Below, piece after piece: positions 18,840 through 26,416 of a stretch of 62,032 nucleotides of DNA. The notes below the pieces were generated by a model. It was not told where the DNA came from, did not search any database, and saw only the letters and a program-made list of their open reading frames with translations. The stretch comes from Nocardioidaceae bacterium (lineage in GTDB: Bacteria > Actinomycetota > Actinomycetes > Propionibacteriales > Nocardioidaceae), in the NCBI GenBank assembly GCA_009780515.1, contig WQZX01000011.1, positions 1 to 62,032 of the forward strand, read 5' to 3'. Position 1 is the stretch's first letter. Each line of letters starts with the position of its first letter. The translations under genes and the position numbers were made by a program.

Positions 18840-20020
18840 GCCAGGGCGGCGAGCACGCGCTCGGCCTTCCAGCGGGTCTCGGCGTACTCCTCGGCGGCGT
18901 CGCTGGCGACGGTGATGCCACCGCCGGTGCCCAGGGTGTAGCGCCCCGTTCCGGCGGTGGTCAGGCTCCGGATGACCACACCGAGGTCGGCGCTGCCGTC
19001 GGCGGCGATCCAGCCGAACGCGCCGGCGTACGTGCCGCGCGGGGTGGACTCGACCTCGCCGATGATCCGCATGGTGCGCAGCTTGGGCGCGCCGGTCATC
19101 GAGCCGGCCGGGAAGAGCGCGCGCAAAGCCCGGACGGTGGACACGTCCGGGCGGAGCCGGCCGGTGATCGTGGAGACGAGCTGGTGCACCGCGGCGTAGG
19201 ACTCGACGGCCATCAGCTCGGGCACCTCCACGCTGCCGACCTCGCAGACCCGGGCGAGGTCGTTGCGGAGGAGGTCCACGATCATCAGGTTCTCGGCGCG
19301 GTACTTCGCGCCGGTCGCGAGCGCCTCGGCGGCCTCCCGGTCCGCCGCCTCCGTCTCCCCGCGCGGCGTGGTGCCCTTGATCGGCCGGGTCCCGATGGTG
19401 CCGTCGGTGTCGATGCGGGCGAAGCGCTCCGGGCTCGAGCTCAGCAGCCACCCCTCCGCGCCCGGCAGGTCGTGCTGCACGAACCCGGCGTACGGCGCGG
19501 GGTTGGTCCCGCGCAGCCGCAGGTACGCCGTCACCGGGTCGACATCGCTCGCCACCGCGATGCGGTGGGTCAGGTTGACCTCGTAGGAGTCGCCGGCGCG
19601 GAGGTGCTCCTGGACCCGGTCGAAGGCGGCGACGTAGCGGTCCGGGACCGGGGTCGTGTGCCTGAGACCCCTCCATGGCGGGGCCTCAGGCACACGACCC
19701 CCGATCCGCCGGGCGCCCGACGGTCGCATCCACACCGCATCGGGAAGGTCCGCATCGGGCAGCGCGGGGAGGTCGGGCCGGGCGGCGTAGCCGAACCAGC
19801 CGAACCACTCCGCGCCGGTGGAGCCGGCATCCAGCTCCTCCCCCAGCACGACGAACGGGTCGTCGCCGACCACGACCGAGCGCCCGCCCGCGTGGCGGGT
19901 GACCTCACGACGGACGGCACAGTAGGACAGCGAGACGTCGTCGTCGGTCAGCCAGACCAGCCGGTCGCCGATCCAGGCGCAGCGGCGGTGGGCGCGAGCG
20001 ACCTCCCGCAGCCCGGTCAC
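18836..20020 (-). CDS. pabB: aminodeoxychorismate synthase component I
   Basis: 394 residues; chorismate-binding enzyme making 4-amino-4-deoxychorismate for folate. Core motifs: AGDSYEVNLTHR, SSSPERFARI, GTRPIKGTTPRG, AENLMIVDLLRNDL, GSMTGAPKLRTM and GRYTLGTGGGITVASDAAEEY. The GTG at 20020 overlaps the pabA stop. An odd feature: a 52-bp palindrome at 19650-19701 lies in frame, giving about 17 extra residues (RVPEAPPWRGLRHTTP) in the linker before DRYVAAFDRVQEHL. A related palindrome is intergenic at 39389-39438. The catalytic core is intact, so the enzyme is probably functional. Confidence 0.9.
   Translation of the reverse strand: MTGLREVARAHRRCAWIGDRLVWLTDDDVSLSYCAVRREVTRHAGGRSVVVGDDPFVVLGEELDAGSTGAEWFGWFGYAARPDLPALPDADLPDAVWMRPSGARRIGGRVPEAPPWRGLRHTTPVPDRYVAAFDRVQEHLRAGDSYEVNLTHRIAVASDVDPVTAYLRLRGTNPAPYAGFVQHDLPGAEGWLLSSSPERFARIDTDGTIGTRPIKGTTPRGETEAADREAAEALATGAKYRAENLMIVDLLRNDLARVCEVGSVEVPELMAVESYAAVHQLVSTITGRLRPDVSTVRALRALFPAGSMTGAPKLRTMRIIGEVESTPRGTYAGAFGWIAADGSADLGVVIRSLTTAGTGRYTLGTGGGITVASDAAEEYAETRWKAERVLAALA
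19650..19701. repeat. in-frame palindromic element inside pabB
   Basis: Arms GGGGTCGTGTGCCTGAG (19650-19666) and CTCAGGCACACGACCCC (19685-19701) are perfect inverted repeats; the centre continues as CCCC-TCCATGGC-GGGG. The outer arms match those of the intergenic palindrome 39389-39438. The pabB frame reads through it without stop; the plus strand reads through it as well. Confidence 0.85.
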
Positions 20021-20571
20021 CGCGCACCCGCCAGGAAGCTCCGGATCATCGCGGCGCCGTGCTCGCTGAGGATCGACTCAGGGTGGAACTGCACGCCCTC
20101 GATCGGCAGCTCGCGGTGCCGCGCGCCCATCACCACCCCGTCCGCCGACCACGCCGTCGCGACGAGCTCGTCGGGCAGCGCGACCGTAGCGAGCGAGTGG
20201 TATCGCACGCACGCGAGCCCCTGCGGGAGACCGGTGAAGACGCCGGCACCGTCGTGCCGCACCGCCCCCACCGCGCCGTGAGCGGGCTCGACCCGGCCGA
20301 CCACCCCGCCGTACGACGTCACCACGCCCTGCATCCCCAGGCAGACCCCGAGCACGGGCAGACCGAGCGCGAGCATCGACCAGTCGTACTCCTCGGGATG
20401 GCCGGGCCCGGGCGACAGCACCACGTGCGAGAAGCGCGCGAGGTCGGTGGCCGCCACCTCGTCGCTCTCCACCACGACGGGCAGCACCCCGGTGACGCCG
20501 GCGATCAGGTGGACCAGGTTCCACGTGTAGGAGTCGTGGTGGTCCACCACCACGACGTCAGGCGGGCGCAC
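20017..20571 (-). CDS. pabA: aminodeoxychorismate synthase component II (glutamine amidotransferase)
   Basis: 184 residues, class I glutamine amidotransferase supplying ammonia to PabB. Visible: VVDHHDSYTWNLVHLI, LSPGPGHPEE, the nucleophile in VLGVCLGMQGVV, and VQFHPESILSEHG with the His-x-Glu of the triad. It overlaps the upstream fused synthase gene by 14 nt and pabB by 4 nt. Stand-alone PabA can in some bacteria also serve TrpE, but the upstream enzyme has its own amidotransferase domain, so this copy is probably dedicated to folate. Confidence 0.9.
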   Translation of the reverse strand: MRPPDVVVVDHHDSYTWNLVHLIAGVTGVLPVVVESDEVAATDLARFSHVVLSPGPGHPEEYDWSMLALGLPVLGVCLGMQGVVTSYGGVVGRVEPAHGAVGAVRHDGAGVFTGLPQGLACVRYHSLATVALPDELVATAWSADGVVMGARHRELPIEGVQFHPESILSEHGAAMIRSFLAGAR

Positions 20572-22507
20572 CGTCCGGCGGTCCGTCCAGCAGCACGCCG
20601 CGGACCAGGTCGTGCACCAGGTCGAAGCCGTGCTCGGTCAGGATCGACTCGGCGTGGAACTGCACGCCGCGGTAGTGCGGGCCGGTGATCGCGTTGACGT
20701 CGCCGGTCTCGGGATCGGCGTCGACGCCCACCCCGTCGGGCAGCCCGGCCTCTCGGGTGGTCGGGACCCGGCCGACGAACGTGTTGTAGAACCCCACCCG
20801 CTCGATCCGGTCGCCGAGCCCGACCTCGGCCTGGGTGCCCTGGAAGACGATGTCCTTGTAGGCCAGCGGGATGCCGAGCGAGTGGCACAGCGCCTGGTGG
20901 CCGAGGCAGACGGCCAGGAACGGCCGCTCCTCGGCGAGCAGGTCCTTCACGGCCGCCCGGAGGTTCGCCATCTTCGGGTCGGCGTCGTCGCGCGGGTCGC
21001 CCGGGCCCGGCCCGACGATCACCAGGTCGGCCCCCTCGAAGGCCCCGGGCGCGTAGTCCGCGTGCCGTACGACGGAGGACGTGATGCCCATGCGCATCAG
21101 CATGTGCCGCAGCATGTTCACGAAGTCGTCCTCGCCGTCGAGGATCACCGCCGTCCGGCCGATCAGCCGCGGGTCGACCGGCGATCCCGCCTGGTCGGCC
21201 AGCCAGAAGCGGGACAGCCGCCGGTTGCGGGCGTTGAGGTCGATCAGGACGTCCTCGTCGGCGACCAGCGTGGCCACGTCGACGTCGGGCACCGGCGCCC
21301 GGTCGACCAGGCCGAAGGCCGACAGGATGCCGCCGGCCTTGGCGTGGGTCTCCCGGACCTCGTAGTCGGGGTCGGAGTCGCGCACCAGCGTGGCACCGGC
21401 GGTGACCTTGAGCGAGCCGTCCATCCCCACGTCGGCGGTGCGGATGATGATCGGGCTGTCCAGCACGGCAGCGCCGTCCGGGTCGCGGCCGAGGAGCGCC
21501 AGCGCCGAGGCGTAGTAGCCACGGCCCTCGGGCTCGTACTGCCCGATCAGTCGGCAGGCGTTCTCCACCGGCGACCCGGTGACCGTGGCGGCGTACATCG
21601 TGTCGCGGAGGACCTCGCGGACGTCCTTGGCGGTACGGCCGGCGAGGAGGTACTCGGTGTGGATCAGGTGCGTCATCGGCTTGAGGAACGGCCCGAGCAC
21701 CTGGCCGCCCTCGGTGCAGATGTCGCACATCATCTTGAGCTCCTCGTCGACGACCATGAAGAGCTCGTAGATCTCCTTCTCGTCGCGCAGGAAGTCGCGC
21801 ATCCGCGCCTCGATGCCGCGCGTCTCGCCCGCCGGCGGGCGGAGGTGGAAGGTGCCGGAGATCGGGTTCATCCGGACGTCCCCGCCGTGCACCGACACGT
21901 GCCGCTCGGGGCTGGCGCCGATCAGGAACCGGTCGCCGGTGAAGAAGACGTAGGTCCAGTACGCGCCGTGCTCGCGGTCGAGCAGCCGCCGGAAGACGGT
22001 CAGCGCCCGCTCGGCGCTCCAGTCGGCGACCTTGGCGCGGTAGTTGCGCCCGATGACCAGGTTGGCGCCCTCGCCCTGGCCGATCTCCTCGTCGATGATG
22101 TCGCGCACGATCTCGGCGTACGACGCGTCGTCGGTCTCGAAGCCGCCGCGGTCGTCGAACTCGATCCCGGTGTCCTCGATCGCCGCGATCACGTCGCCGA
22201 CGGAGAACTCGTGCTCCTCCTCGACGTCGACCACCACCAGCGGGGTGCCGTCGTCGTGGGCCTCGAAGCCGCGCTCGCGGACCTGGCGGTACGGCACCGC
22301 GACCAGCCGGTCGCAGGTGCGCCCGGGCTCGGGAACGCCGTCCTCGAGCGGGACGTCCATGATCGACTCGACGACCGTGCGCCGGCCGCCGATGACGCCG
22401 ACGGTGTCCTTGTCGCCGGCCCGGGTCGAGCGCCGGATGATCGCCCACGCCTCGTGCCCCTGGATCGCGGCGATGGCGTCCCGGGCGGTGAGGCTGGTCG
22501 CGGTCAT
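20558..22507 (-). CDS. fused anthranilate synthase (TrpE-TrpG / PhzE-like)
   Basis: 649 residues joining a chorismate-binding domain (about 1-430) and a glutamine amidotransferase domain (about 450-640). The first has RMNPISGTFHLRPPAGETRG, MMCDICTEGG, ATVTGSPVENACRLI and KVTAGATLVRDSDP; the second has VGPGPGDPRDD, AVCLGHQALCHSLG and VQFHAESILTEHG. Phrases VPYRQVRERGFEAHDDGTPLV (shown in part) and VGFYNTF recall PhzE, which makes 2-amino-2-deoxyisochorismate, more than housekeeping TrpE. No other phenazine genes are present, so anthranilate for tryptophan remains possible. It heads a three-gene chorismate operon with pabA and pabB. Confidence 0.88.
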   Translation of the reverse strand: MTATSLTARDAIAAIQGHEAWAIIRRSTRAGDKDTVGVIGGRRTVVESIMDVPLEDGVPEPGRTCDRLVAVPYRQVRERGFEAHDDGTPLVVVDVEEEHEFSVGDVIAAIEDTGIEFDDRGGFETDDASYAEIVRDIIDEEIGQGEGANLVIGRNYRAKVADWSAERALTVFRRLLDREHGAYWTYVFFTGDRFLIGASPERHVSVHGGDVRMNPISGTFHLRPPAGETRGIEARMRDFLRDEKEIYELFMVVDEELKMMCDICTEGGQVLGPFLKPMTHLIHTEYLLAGRTAKDVREVLRDTMYAATVTGSPVENACRLIGQYEPEGRGYYASALALLGRDPDGAAVLDSPIIIRTADVGMDGSLKVTAGATLVRDSDPDYEVRETHAKAGGILSAFGLVDRAPVPDVDVATLVADEDVLIDLNARNRRLSRFWLADQAGSPVDPRLIGRTAVILDGEDDFVNMLRHMLMRMGITSSVVRHADYAPGAFEGADLVIVGPGPGDPRDDADPKMANLRAAVKDLLAEERPFLAVCLGHQALCHSLGIPLAYKDIVFQGTQAEVGLGDRIERVGFYNTFVGRVPTTREAGLPDGVGVDADPETGDVNAITGPHYRGVQFHAESILTEHGFDLVHDLVRGVLLDGPPDGAPA

Positions 22508-22516
22508 GGGCGCAGC

Positions 22517-23485
22517 CTATTCGGGCGTGCGCACCGACCGGACCGGTGATCCGCCAGCCGGGCCGGGCCCGGCGTACCACGGCGGCGGAGGCGGCGGAGG
22601 CGGCGGAGGCGGTGGAGGCGGTGGAGGCGGTGGAGGCGGTGGAGGCGGTGGCAGCGTCGACGAGGTCGGTCGGCGGCGGAGCCGGGGCGCGTCGGGTGCG
22701 GCGAGCGCGAGGCGTTCGGCGCGCGGCACGAGGAACCAGAGGCCGGCCATCACCAGCGCCAGCAGGGCGACCTGGCCCCAGACGAGCAGCACGACCAGGC
22801 CGGACAGGTGCCCGAACTGGGCGGCGCTCTCGAACAGGTCGTAGACGGAGTGGGCGACGACCAGCGGCAGCACCCGGCGGTACGTCGCGAACAGCCACCA
22901 GACGCCGGCCATCCAGATCAGCAGCCCGACGACCGCCCAGCCGTAGTAGAGGTGGAACAGCAGCCGCATGCCGATGCAGAGCGCGAACACCCACGACCAC
23001 CGCTGACCGGCCCGCCGCAGCAGCACGATCGGGATGGCGAGCAGCATCAGCTCCTCGGTCGGCCCCGCCAGCAGCGAGGAGACCGTCTGGGCGACGACGT
23101 ACGCCGGCGTCGTGCGCGACGGGGACGGGTAGCTCGCCGAGTGGATCAGCTCGCCGACCGCGAAGCCGAGCAGCGTCAGCGCCAGGAACAGCACGAACAT
23201 GCGGACCTCGTTGTAGGCACCGGCGCCCGTAGGGGGTCGCGAGATGCCGATGTGCTCCCGGACGCCACCGGTGCCGGTGAGCACCAGCAGACCGGCCAGG
23301 ACGACGGCGACCGCCACCCCCACCATCGTGATCGTGCCGCCGACGTAGTCCTCCGCGGGCGCGACCGGGGACGCCACCCCGGGGTCGACGAGGTAGGTGA
23401 TCGCGGCGTAGATGCCCGAGCCCCAGAAGCAGAGGTACAGCACCACGATCACGAGATAGGTCTGCGCCACCGACAGTCGTCGCAC
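22517..23485 (-). CDS. CPBP (Abi) family intramembrane metalloprotease with polyproline tail
   Basis: 322 residues, about eight membrane helices. The CPBP motifs are present: the Glu-Glu pair in LLAGPTEELMLLAIP, Arg/His in GMRLLFHLYYG and the second His in LVVAHSVYDLFE. Bacterial members act in protein processing, bacteriocin immunity or are uncharacterised. The C-terminal cytoplasmic tail contains 24 consecutive prolines encoded by 22580-22651, then WYAGPGPAGG. Start GTG at 23485 chosen because the first membrane helix follows directly; a longer N-terminus would be odd. Divergent from the secreted protein gene at 23580. Confidence 0.83.
   Translation of the reverse strand: MRRLSVAQTYLVIVVLYLCFWGSGIYAAITYLVDPGVASPVAPAEDYVGGTITMVGVAVAVVLAGLLVLTGTGGVREHIGISRPPTGAGAYNEVRMFVLFLALTLLGFAVGELIHSASYPSPSRTTPAYVVAQTVSSLLAGPTEELMLLAIPIVLLRRAGQRWSWVFALCIGMRLLFHLYYGWAVVGLLIWMAGVWWLFATYRRVLPLVVAHSVYDLFESAAQFGHLSGLVVLLVWGQVALLALVMAGLWFLVPRAERLALAAPDAPRLRRRPTSSTLPPPPPPPPPPPPPPPPPPPPPPPPWYAGPGPAGGSPVRSVRTPE
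22580..22651. repeat. 72-bp GGCGGTGGA-type tandem repeat encoding 24 prolines
   Basis: The plus strand consists only of CGG, AGG and TGG triplets in 9-bp periods (CGG-CGG-AGG, later CGG-TGG-AGG). On the minus strand every triplet is a proline codon. The regular nonamer suggests growth by slippage or unequal crossing-over. Confidence 0.9.
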
Positions 23486-23579
23486 CGCCGCATTCTGCCC
23501 GGTCGCAGCCGGGCCCACGCGTGAAGCGCGGAAGCCGCCGAATCGTGATCCGGGCGCCCGCCGCGTACCGTGGACGCCC

Positions 23580-24395
23580 ATGTTTGGTTCTCGGCCGACA
23601 GAAGCCCACCGTCCCCGGCGCGCACGCGCGCTGCGAGCAGGCCTGGTCGGAGTGCTCGCGGGCCTCCTCGTCGTCCTCGTGGCCAGTCCACCAGGCACCG
23701 CCGCGGTCCCCGGACCGATCCACGCCGGCAACACCTACGGCTGGTACTACAAGAACAACGTGGAGCGGCACGAGTTCCACGGCCGGCTGCCGGCGTACTG
23801 GCACCGGCACGGCGCGGGCGACGTCCGCGACCAGCACGGCATGATCACGCTGGAGACCCACAAGGGCAGCCTGCAGGCGACCCTGACCGGCCACTCCCAC
23901 ACGACCGGCCGCTGGGAGGTCCGTCTCCGCTCGCGCGCCTACCAGCGCCAGTACGCCGACTACAGCGTCGTCACCGAGCTGGTGCCCGCCAAGGGCCCGC
24001 AGCACTGCGGCGCGCAGGACGTCGGCCTGGAGAGCTACCGGACCGGCCACAAGCTGGCGCGGATGTACGACCACACCCTGACCAGCAACAACTTCCACGC
24101 GAGCAAGGGCATGCGGCTGCACAACGACCAGTGGCACACGTTCGCGGTCGAGGTCACGCACACCCACATCTCGTGGTTCGTCGACGCCCACGTCGTGCGG
24201 ACCGAGCGGCGTCCCGCCGCGCTCGCCGGCGTCCCGATGAAGTTCCGCTTCGCGCTCGAGGGCACGCCCGGCAAGCGGATGAACCAGACCCGGCTGCAGG
24301 CCGACTGGATGCGCTACTGGACCTACAACCGGCCCAGCACCAAGTCGATCAAGGCGCCCGAGATGCACAAGGGCACCTACCGCAAGGCCTGCTGA
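23580..24395 (+). CDS. secreted GH16-like (concanavalin-fold) protein, probably non-catalytic
   Basis: 271 residues with a signal peptide (basic start, helix about 22-37, AGTAAVPG-like cleavage region). The mature domain resembles glycoside hydrolase family 16 / laminarinase-type jelly rolls: GRWEVRLRSRAYQ and WHTFAVEVTHTHISWFVDAHVVRTE (shown in part) followed by PMKFRFALEG. The family catalytic motif E-[IL]-D-x-x-E is absent; the corresponding strand reads YSVVTELVPAKG. So a carbohydrate-binding or degenerate role is likelier than hydrolysis. Two cysteines could pair (CGAQD and the C-terminal KAC). A TACCGT hexamer at 23566-23571 suggests a short or absent leader. Confidence 0.72.
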   Translation: MFGSRPTEAHRPRRARALRAGLVGVLAGLLVVLVASPPGTAAVPGPIHAGNTYGWYYKNNVERHEFHGRLPAYWHRHGAGDVRDQHGMITLETHKGSLQATLTGHSHTTGRWEVRLRSRAYQRQYADYSVVTELVPAKGPQHCGAQDVGLESYRTGHKLARMYDHTLTSNNFHASKGMRLHNDQWHTFAVEVTHTHISWFVDAHVVRTERRPAALAGVPMKFRFALEGTPGKRMNQTRLQADWMRYWTYNRPSTKSIKAPEMHKGTYRKAC

Positions 24396-24416
24396 GCCTC
24401 AGCCTCCACCGAGCAC

Positions 24417-24453
24417 GAAGCGGCCCGCCTGTCGTCGACAGGCGGGCCGCTTC
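24417..24453. terminator. strong bidirectional hairpin terminator
   Basis: GAAGCGGCCCGCCTGTC (24417-24433) pairs perfectly with GACAGGCGGGCCGCTTC (24437-24453) around a GTC loop: a 17-bp stem between the convergent GH16-like and acyl-CoA dehydrogenase genes. Confidence 0.85.
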
Positions 24454-24476
24454 GCGTCGTACGACGGTCGGGTCGA

Positions 24477-25640
24477 TCAGGCCGGCACGGCGAGCGTGCG
24501 GCTGATGATCTCCTTCATGATCTCGCTGGTGCCGGCGTAGATCTGGGAGACGCGGAGGTCGGCCCAGGCGCGGGCGATCGGGTACTCGTTCATGTAGCCG
24601 TAGCCGCCGTGCAGCTGCAGGCACTTGTCGGCGACCTTCTGGGCCCGCTCGGAGCACCAGAGCTTGGCCATGGCCACGGTCGGGATGTCCAGCTGCTTCT
24701 CGAGGTGCAGGCCGATGCACTCGTCGACGAAGGAGCGCGCCACGCGCGCCTCGGTGGCGACCTCGGCCATCTTGAACTTGGTGTTCTGGAAGCCCCAGAT
24801 CGGCCGGCCGAACGCCTCGCGGTCGTGCACGTAGCGCAGCGTCTCCTCGAGGCAGAACTCCATCGCGGCGACGTTGGACTCGGCGACGATCAGGCGCTCC
24901 TGGGGCAGCTGCTCCATCAGCTGGATGAAGCCCTGGCCCTCCTCCTTGCCGAGCAGGTTGGTGACAGGGACGCGGACGTCCTCGTAGATCAGCTCGGAGG
25001 TGTCCTGGCCCTTCATGCCGATCTTGTCCAGCACCTTGCCGCGGGAGAAGCCGGGGGTGTCGGTCGGGACGATGATCAGCGAGATCCCGGCCGCCTTCTC
25101 CTCCGGGTTGGTCTTGGCGACGGTGATGACCACGTCGGCCTGCGACCCGTTGGTGATGAAGATCTTCGAGCCGTTGACGACGTACTCGTCGCCCTCGCGG
25201 ATCGCCTTCGTCTTCACCGCCTGGAGGTCCGAGCCGGTGCCGGGCTCGGTCATCGCGATCGCGCCGACGGCCTCCCCGCTGGCCAGCTTGGGCAGCCACT
25301 CGTGCTTCTGATCCTCGCTGCCGTAGTTGAGGATGTAGTGGGCGACGATGCCGTTGTGCAGCGAGACGCCCCACGAGCTGTCGCCGACGCGGGCCTGCTC
25401 CTCGATGAGGATCGCCTCGTGCGCGAAGGTGCCGCCGCCACCGCCGTACTCCTCGGGGATGGAGAGGCAGAGCAGCCCCACCCCGCCGGCCTTGTTCCAG
25501 AGGTCGCGGTCGACGTGCTTGTTCTCGATGTACTTGTCGACGTTCGGCTTGATCTCCTTCTCGCAGAAGGTGCGGGCGAGGGAGCGGAAGTCGTCGAGGG
25601 ACTCCGAGGAGTCCATCCAGGGCGAGCGGCGAGCGGGCAC
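24477..25640 (-). CDS. acyl-CoA dehydrogenase
   Basis: 387 residues, FAD enzyme of beta-oxidation type. Visible: IPEEYGGGGG, AIAMTEPGTGSDLQAVKT (FAD/substrate), GSKIFITNG, the base-bearing C-terminal region LQLHGGYGYMNEYPIARAWADLRVSQIYAGTSEIMK (shown in part; catalytic Glu likely in this stretch or before) and the ending RTLAVPA. Short/medium-chain or isovaleryl-type; substrate not deducible. GTG start at 25640; a Met at 25616 (MDSSESLDD) is an alternative. It is divergent from a TetR gene, with two TGATACA-N3-TGTATCA operators between them, so it is the probable target of that repressor. Confidence 0.92.
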   Translation of the reverse strand: MPARRSPWMDSSESLDDFRSLARTFCEKEIKPNVDKYIENKHVDRDLWNKAGGVGLLCLSIPEEYGGGGGTFAHEAILIEEQARVGDSSWGVSLHNGIVAHYILNYGSEDQKHEWLPKLASGEAVGAIAMTEPGTGSDLQAVKTKAIREGDEYVVNGSKIFITNGSQADVVITVAKTNPEEKAAGISLIIVPTDTPGFSRGKVLDKIGMKGQDTSELIYEDVRVPVTNLLGKEEGQGFIQLMEQLPQERLIVAESNVAAMEFCLEETLRYVHDREAFGRPIWGFQNTKFKMAEVATEARVARSFVDECIGLHLEKQLDIPTVAMAKLWCSERAQKVADKCLQLHGGYGYMNEYPIARAWADLRVSQIYAGTSEIMKEIISRTLAVPA

Positions 25641-25671
25641 GGTGTAGGCCTTTCGGGAAGCGTCAGACGAG

Positions 25672-25688
25672 TGATACAGCCTGTATCA
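25672..25688. promoter_or_regulatory. TetR operator 1 (TGATACAGCCTGTATCA)
   Basis: Perfect TGATACA-N3-TGTATCA dyad, 32 bp before the acyl-CoA dehydrogenase GTG, inside its probable promoter. A second copy with the same arms is centred 47 bp away. Confidence 0.8.
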
Positions 25689-25718
25689 GCAGCGTCGATT
25701 GAACCACCGCGAGGTCAC

Positions 25719-25735
25719 TGATACAAGGTGTATCA
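25719..25735. promoter_or_regulatory. TetR operator 2 (TGATACAAGGTGTATCA)
   Basis: Second perfect TGATACA-N3-TGTATCA dyad, lying where the -35 region of the TetR gene promoter should be. Expected to give autorepression. Confidence 0.8.
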
Positions 25736-25744
25736 AAACGGCGG

Positions 25745-25750
25745 TAGGGT
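25745..25750 (+). promoter_or_regulatory. candidate -10 (TAGGGT) for a leaderless TetR transcript
   Basis: TAGGGT ends 7 nt before the GTG at 25758, placing the transcription start at or next to the start codon. The operator dyad covers the upstream promoter half. Confidence 0.5.
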
Positions 25751-25757
25751 GCCCAGC

Positions 25758-26387
25758 GTGATCGATGCGGACGAGCGGCGGCAGGCGCTGATCGCGGCCG
25801 CCGTCGCCGCGGTCGACGAGGACGGCGCCGAGGTGGGGATGGGCCAGATCGCCGAGCGCGCCGGCATCCCGCGGCCCAACGTCTACCGGCACTTCGCGTC
25901 CAAGGAGCGCCTCGACGCCGAGGTGGCGGCGTACGCCAGCGCCGAGCTGATCGGACGGATCCGCCCCGCCCTCGCCGGCGGCGGCAGGCCGCTGGAGGTC
26001 ATCCGAGGTGCGGTCGCGCCGAGCTTCGAGTACGCCGCCGAGCACCCCCACCTCTACCGCTTCCTGGCCGCCCAGCGGCAGACCCGCGCGCTGCACCGCG
26101 CCCGCACCGGACGCCCGCAGATGCTCGGCGAGGTCGTCGCCACGATCAGCGCCTACGTCCCCCACGTCACCGGGGTGGTCGAACCGCCCGAGGGCGTCCT
26201 CGCCGGCCTGATGGGGATGATCGACGCCAGCGTGCTGTGGTGGCTGGACCACCACGACGAGTCCGAGGCCGACGCCGTCGACCGCGTCGCGCGCCAGATC
26301 CACCTGGTGCTGTCCGACCAGCTGCGCCAGCTCGGCCTCGACATACCCGACGACCTCGTGCTCGACCCGCTGCCGTCACACGGTTGA
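25758..26387 (+). CDS. TetR-family regulator of the divergent acyl-CoA dehydrogenase
   Basis: 209 residues: N-terminal TetR helix-turn-helix (about 8-55) with MGQIAERAGIPRPNVYRHFASKERL, then a helical ligand domain. GTG at 25758 preferred because a TAGGGT -10 lies 7 nt upstream; starts at 25749 and 25728 are possible in frame. The two identical-armed dyads between this gene and the dehydrogenase gene are its probable binding sites. An acyl-CoA or related lipid is the likely inducer (inference from the target). Confidence 0.9.
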   Translation: MIDADERRQALIAAAVAAVDEDGAEVGMGQIAERAGIPRPNVYRHFASKERLDAEVAAYASAELIGRIRPALAGGGRPLEVIRGAVAPSFEYAAEHPHLYRFLAAQRQTRALHRARTGRPQMLGEVVATISAYVPHVTGVVEPPEGVLAGLMGMIDASVLWWLDHHDESEADAVDRVARQIHLVLSDQLRQLGLDIPDDLVLDPLPSHG

Positions 26388-26401
26388 GCACGGCTCGCGG
26401 T

Positions 26402-26416
26402 GATATCATCGATATC
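26402..26416. promoter_or_regulatory. twin GATATC operator over a leaderless toxin-antitoxin promoter
   Basis: GATATC-ATC-GATATC: two palindromic hexamers directly abutting the antitoxin GTG at 26417. A -10-like TATCAT (26404-26409) lies within it, 7 nt before the GTG. The arrangement parallels the vapBC-type promoter at 9613-9650 but with a different operator sequence. Confidence 0.65.

Noticed and set aside
20558..22507. A phenazine biosynthesis cluster around the PhzE-like gene
   Set aside because: No phzB, phzD, phzF or phzG-like genes are found; the neighbours are pabA and pabB.
22580..22651. CRISPR-like or promoter repeat in the GGCGGTGGA tract
   Set aside because: No spacers; the tract is a continuous in-frame proline-coding microsatellite.
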